The translations under genes and the position numbers were made by a program. 64,000 bases of DNA, from contig JAQAHH010000006.1 of the NCBI GenBank assembly GCA_030783905.1, forward strand, positions 558,001-622,000, written 5' to 3'. The notes beneath the pieces are model-generated. The model was not told the DNA's origin and did not search any database. It saw nothing but the letters and a program-made list of their open reading frames with translations. Below, piece by piece: positions 59,748-64,000 of the stretch; within the stretch, counting starts at the first letter, position 1, and each line of letters opens with the position of its first letter. This stretch comes from Bisgaard Taxon 45 (GTDB lineage Bacteria > Pseudomonadota > Gammaproteobacteria > Enterobacterales > Pasteurellaceae).

Positions 59748-60542
59748 ATGAATAATCCCTTAATTGAAGTGAAACATCTCACTTTTAAACGAGGCGAGCG
59801 AATGATTTATGATAATCTGAATTTGCAGGTTGAGAAAGGGAAAATCACTGCCATTATGGGCCCCTCTGGTATTGGTAAAACCACTTTGTTAAAGCTCATT
59901 GGCGGACAATTGCAGCCTGAAAGCGGTGAAATCTGGTTTGATGGCCAAGATATTTGTCAATTATCAAATGCGGAATTGTATCAAGTTCGTCAGAAAATGG
60001 GGATGCTTTTTCAATCCGGTGCGCTTTTTACTGATATTTCTACCTTTGATAATGTGGCATTTCCCATTCGTGAGCACACCCGTTTACCTGAAAGTCTGAT
60101 CCGCAAAATCGTATTAATGAAACTGGAATCTGTGGGCTTGCGTGGTGCGGCTGGGTTGATGCCTTCTGAGTTATCGGGCGGGATGGCAAGACGTGCAGCA
60201 TTGGCGCGCGCGATTGCACTTGATCCCGAGTTGATCATGTTTGATGAGCCTTTTGCTGGGCAAGACCCGATTAGTATGGGCGTGATTTTAAGTTTAATTA
60301 AACGCTTAAATGAAGCACTCAATTTGACCTCTATTGTGGTGTCCCATGATGTGCAAGAAGTCCTGAGTATTGCGGATTATGCCTATATCATTGCTGATAA
60401 ACGCGTGATTGCAGAAGGCACATCTGCGCAGTTATTACAAAGTCACGATCCGCAAGTCCGTCAGTTCTTAGACGGTGAAGCGGATGGGCCGGTACATTTT
60501 CATTTCCCAGCAGAGGACTATGTGGAGGCGCTTTTTAAATGA
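59748..60542 (+). CDS. mlaF: Phospholipid ABC transporter ATP-binding protein MlaF
   Basis: ATPase of the Mla system, which keeps phospholipids out of the outer leaflet. The 264 residues contain Walker [10 protein letters not shown] (38-46), signature [15 protein letters not shown] and [15 protein letters not shown], typical for MlaF with its GMARR variant signature. The 226-base gap from lptC to this gene has no further gene; I see TTGACA at about 59687 but no well-spaced -10. It overlaps mlaE by four bases. Confidence 0.95.
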   Translation: MNNPLIEVKHLTFKRGERMIYDNLNLQVEKGKITAIMGPSGIGKTTLLKLIGGQLQPESGEIWFDGQDICQLSNAELYQVRQKMGMLFQSGALFTDISTFDNVAFPIREHTRLPESLIRKIVLMKLESVGLRGAAGLMPSELSGGMARRAALARAIALDPELIMFDEPFAGQDPISMGVILSLIKRLNEALNLTSIVVSHDVQEVLSIADYAYIIADKRVIAEGTSAQLLQSHDPQVRQFLDGEADGPVHFHFPAEDYVEALFK

Positions 60543-61324
60543 TCTCGTTTATTTCAGAATTCGGTCATCAGGCAATCAGTGCATGTCGTGCTATTGGACG
60601 TGCTGGCTTTATGTTGTTTGGGGCTTTAATTGGTCAACCACAATGGCGTAAACATACACCATTATTGATTAAGCAACTGCATGTCCTGGGTGTGCAATCT
60701 TTATTGATTATTATGCTATCAGGCCTGTTTATTGGTATGGTGTTGGGCTTACAAGGGTATGTCGTGTTGGTGGATTTTTCCGCTGAAACCAGTTTAGGTC
60801 AACTGGTTGCCTTGTCCTTATTACGTGAATTAGGTCCTGTTGTGACGGCATTGCTTTTTGCCGGACGGGCGGGTTCTGCGCTGACGGCTGAAATTGGCTT
60901 AATGAAAGCCACAGAACAGTTATCGAGTTTAGAAATGATGGCTGTGGATCCACTCCGTCGTGTTATCGCCCCGCGCTTTTGGGCTGGGGTCATTGCGATG
61001 CCGATTTTAGCCATTATTTTTACGGCTATTGGTATTTGGGGCGGTTCACTCGTTGGGGTGGATTGGAAAGGTGTGGATGCTGGTAGTTTTTGGTCGGTTA
61101 TGCAAAATGCAGTGACCTGGGAAAAAGATTTGCTCAATGGCTTTATTAAGAGCCTTTGTTTTGCGATCGCTGTTGTATGGATTGCGTTATTTAATGGTTA
61201 TGATTGTATACCGACTTCAGAAGGCATTAGTAAAGCAACCACCAGAACAGTTGTCCACGCCTCGCTAGTGGTGTTGGGATTAGATTTTGTATTAACCGCA
61301 CTGATGTTTGGTGCGAGTGTATAA
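60539..61324 (+). CDS. mlaE: Phospholipid ABC transporter permease MlaE
   Basis: Permease of 261 residues with about five or six helices and the conserved family stretches [41 protein letters not shown] and [13 protein letters not shown]. It overlaps mlaF by ATGA. An imperfect uptake signal (ACCGCACTG) lies near its end. Confidence 0.95.
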   Translation: MISFISEFGHQAISACRAIGRAGFMLFGALIGQPQWRKHTPLLIKQLHVLGVQSLLIIMLSGLFIGMVLGLQGYVVLVDFSAETSLGQLVALSLLRELGPVVTALLFAGRAGSALTAEIGLMKATEQLSSLEMMAVDPLRRVIAPRFWAGVIAMPILAIIFTAIGIWGGSLVGVDWKGVDAGSFWSVMQNAVTWEKDLLNGFIKSLCFAIAVVWIALFNGYDCIPTSEGISKATTRTVVHASLVVLGLDFVLTALMFGASV

Positions 61325-61361
61325 GTGAGTGCTAGAAAGCGTGAGAGGTAAAGGAAAGTTT

Positions 61362-61868
61362 ATGCGACAAACAAGAATTTATGAATTTTGGGTAGGGTTA
61401 TTTTTATTATTGGGGATGGCTGCACTTATCTTTTTAGGATTGAAGGTAGCGAATATACAAGGATTTAACGAGACAAAATCTTATAAAATTCATGCAACTT
61501 TTGACAATATTGGTGGACTAAAAGTCCGTGCGCCCTTAAAAGTAGGCGGTGTTGTCATTGGACGAGTGGCAGAGATTGCATTAGATGAAAAAAGTTATTT
61601 ACCTATTGTGACGGTCGCGATTGATGAACGTTATAATGAAATTCCTGAAACCAGTTCATTATCTATAAAAACCTCCGGTTTGTTAGGGGAGCAATATATT
61701 GCGTTAAGTATTGGTTTTGATGATGGTGAAGTGGCGATGTGGAAAGACGGTGATAAGGTCGTTGACACCAAATCTGCTTTGGTGCTTGAGGATTTAGTGG
61801 GGCAGTTCTTATATGGTGATCGTAATAAAACTGCATCACCAGATGAGGAAGCGCCAAAGGGACAATAG
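61362..61868 (+). CDS. mlaD: Phospholipid-binding MCE protein MlaD
   Basis: MCE-domain protein that sits on MlaFE as a hexamer and holds lipid. The 168 residues have one N-terminal helix (about 8-27) and a single MCE domain (FDNIGGLKVRAPLKVGGVVIGRV through SLSIKTSGLLGEQYIALS). The frame is open back to 61329, but AAGGAAA precedes ATG 61362 and the product then matches E. coli MlaD. Confidence 0.94.
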   Translation: MRQTRIYEFWVGLFLLLGMAALIFLGLKVANIQGFNETKSYKIHATFDNIGGLKVRAPLKVGGVVIGRVAEIALDEKSYLPIVTVAIDERYNEIPETSSLSIKTSGLLGEQYIALSIGFDDGEVAMWKDGDKVVDTKSALVLEDLVGQFLYGDRNKTASPDEEAPKGQ

Positions 61869-61913
61869 GTTGATGATAAAATATTTGGGAATTTAATTGA
61901 GTAGGAGTATGTT

Positions 61914-62552
61914 ATGTTTACTATGTTGAAAAAAATGCTAGCAAAAATGGTGGTGATTGCCACCGCACTTGTTTCTCTGCAAGTATTTGCTGCTGATACC
62001 CCGTATGATTTAACTGTTGAGGTATCGGATAAATTATTTAAAAATATCACCACAAATCAAGCAAAAATTAAGCAAGATCCAAATTATTTGAAACATATTG
62101 TACGCGCAGAATTGATGCCTTACGTGCATGTGAAATATGCAGGTTCTAAAGTGTTAGGGAAAAATTTCAAAACGACTACACCAGAGCAAAGAGAAAAGTT
62201 TTTTGCCGCGTTTGAACAATATATTGAACAAACCTATGCCCAGGTGCTTACGCTGTATTCAGATCAAAAATTAGAAATTGAGAAACCGAAAAAAGAAGCC
62301 ACAGAGAAAACCGCGAGTATTCGTGTGAAAGTGATTCAAACAGGTAATCAGCCCCCGGTTAATTTAACCTTTTACTGGTACAAAAACAGTAAAACAGGTA
62401 AATGGCAAGTATTTGATATGAGTGCAGAAGGCGTGAGTATGGTGGAAACCAAAGAAAAAGAATGGTCGCCAACGATTGTAAAAAGTGGTTTAGATGCGCT
62501 GACAGCACAAGTTGCACAAGCCGCGAAAACCCCTGTCACCTTAAATAAGTAA
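61914..62552 (+). CDS. mlaC: Phospholipid-binding periplasmic protein MlaC
   Basis: Periplasmic shuttle between the outer-membrane MlaA complex and MlaFEDB. The 212 residues have a signal peptide (about 1-24, cleavage after VFA) and the MlaC fold, with PYVHVKYAGSKVLGKNFKTTTPEQREKFFAAFEQYI and a GKWQVFDMSAEGVSMV segment. The minus-strand uptake signal at 61962-61970 encodes Ala-Thr-Ala-Leu in the signal peptide. AGGAG precedes the ATG. Confidence 0.94.
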   Translation: MFTMLKKMLAKMVVIATALVSLQVFAADTPYDLTVEVSDKLFKNITTNQAKIKQDPNYLKHIVRAELMPYVHVKYAGSKVLGKNFKTTTPEQREKFFAAFEQYIEQTYAQVLTLYSDQKLEIEKPKKEATEKTASIRVKVIQTGNQPPVNLTFYWYKNSKTGKWQVFDMSAEGVSMVETKEKEWSPTIVKSGLDALTAQVAQAAKTPVTLNK

Positions 62553-62915
62553 TCGAATGAAAACGGATAAAAGTTTAACTTGGGCAAGCGAACGAAATAA
62601 TGATAACATAACGCTCCGATTAGTCGGGGAGTTATCTCGTGACACGTTGTTACCATTATGGTCGCAACGTGCTTCTTTTTTGCCTGAAGAAAAAAATGCG
62701 CGACAAACCATATACTGGGATTTGACGCAAGTCACGCGAGTGGATTCAGCTGGATTTGCTTTATTATGTGATTTTATCAATCATTGCCAGAAAGTAATGC
62801 AGCAAGATACGCGCATTATTCTACATAATACACCACGCCAACTGTTAACATTGGCAGATTTATTTGGGTTATCTGACTGGATAGCCCCATTTATTCAATC
62901 CGACGGAAATAATGA

Positions 62916-64000
<1,085 letters not shown>

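Overview
The window is a stretch of a gammaproteobacterial chromosome from the Pasteurellaceae, most likely Pasteurella (best guess P. multocida). The evidence is AT-rich coding sequence, core genes that look like their Haemophilus and Escherichia counterparts, and at least 31 exact copies of the 9-base DNA uptake signal AAGTGCGGT on either strand, about one per 2 kb. I see no rRNA, tRNA, CRISPR array, insertion sequence or prophage. Nearly all the DNA is conserved core genome. The less ordinary content is regulatory DNA, a possible small RNA and a few lineage-specific protein changes.

Layout. 1-6029: end of thrC, a phosphopantetheinyl transferase, hflKC, yjgA (minus strand) and pmbA. 6035-6221: a Fur-box-like site, a promoter and a terminated candidate small RNA. 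6264-10424: hpt, gmhA and the arginine transporter artPIQM behind a perfect ArgR-type palindrome. 10485-14444 (minus): a small zinc-ribbon membrane protein and fecBCDE without fecA or fecIR. 14748-16292: a short CstA carbon-starvation permease behind a CRP-like site. 16570-34693: the complete dcw division and cell-wall cluster, mraZ-rsmH-ftsL-ftsI-murE-murF-mraY-murD-ftsW-murG-murC-ddlB-ftsQ-ftsA-ftsZ, followed by lpxC, with an MraZ-type repeat array in front. 34844-37213: a YqhD-like alcohol dehydrogenase and pheA. 37228-43131 (minus): the ribose operon rbsDACBK plus rbsR, behind a perfect LacI-family operator and a CRP-like site. 43320-48499: a small Excalibur-domain protein, yjdM, ytfJ, a polar amino acid ABC transporter and an M20 N-carbamoyl amino acid hydrolase. 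48647-52738 (minus): a nitroreductase, a basic amino acid antiporter, ychF and pth. 52894-56283: ratA, rnfH, roxA and xseA. 56306-59521 (minus): rapZ, ptsN, lptB, lptA and lptC. 59748-64000: mlaFEDCB, ibaG and the start of murA.

How the genes work together. Envelope building dominates. The dcw cluster makes lipid-linked peptidoglycan precursors and the divisome. murA, at the right edge, starts the same pathway. lpxC and gmhA feed LPS synthesis, lptABC export LPS, and mlaBCDEF keep outer-membrane lipid asymmetry. Around these sit nutrient importers (arginine, ferric citrate, ribose, a polar amino acid), each with its own recognisable operator or terminator.

Most notable observations: (1) a Fur-box-like site, promoter and terminator between pmbA and hpt that look like an iron-regulated small RNA; (2) PtsN carries Lys69 where the phosphorylated histidine of EIIA-Ntr should be, and rpoN, hpf and npr are missing from the lptB-ptsN-rapZ locus, suggesting a decayed or repurposed nitrogen PTS; (3) FtsZ has a roughly 19-residue insertion near its N-terminus and a diverged C-terminal peptide; (4) a four-unit, 10-bp-period GTGG array precedes mraZ; (5) two head-to-head uptake signals form a 17-bp terminator stem downstream of ychF. 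I did not find a wholly unfamiliar multi-gene system.
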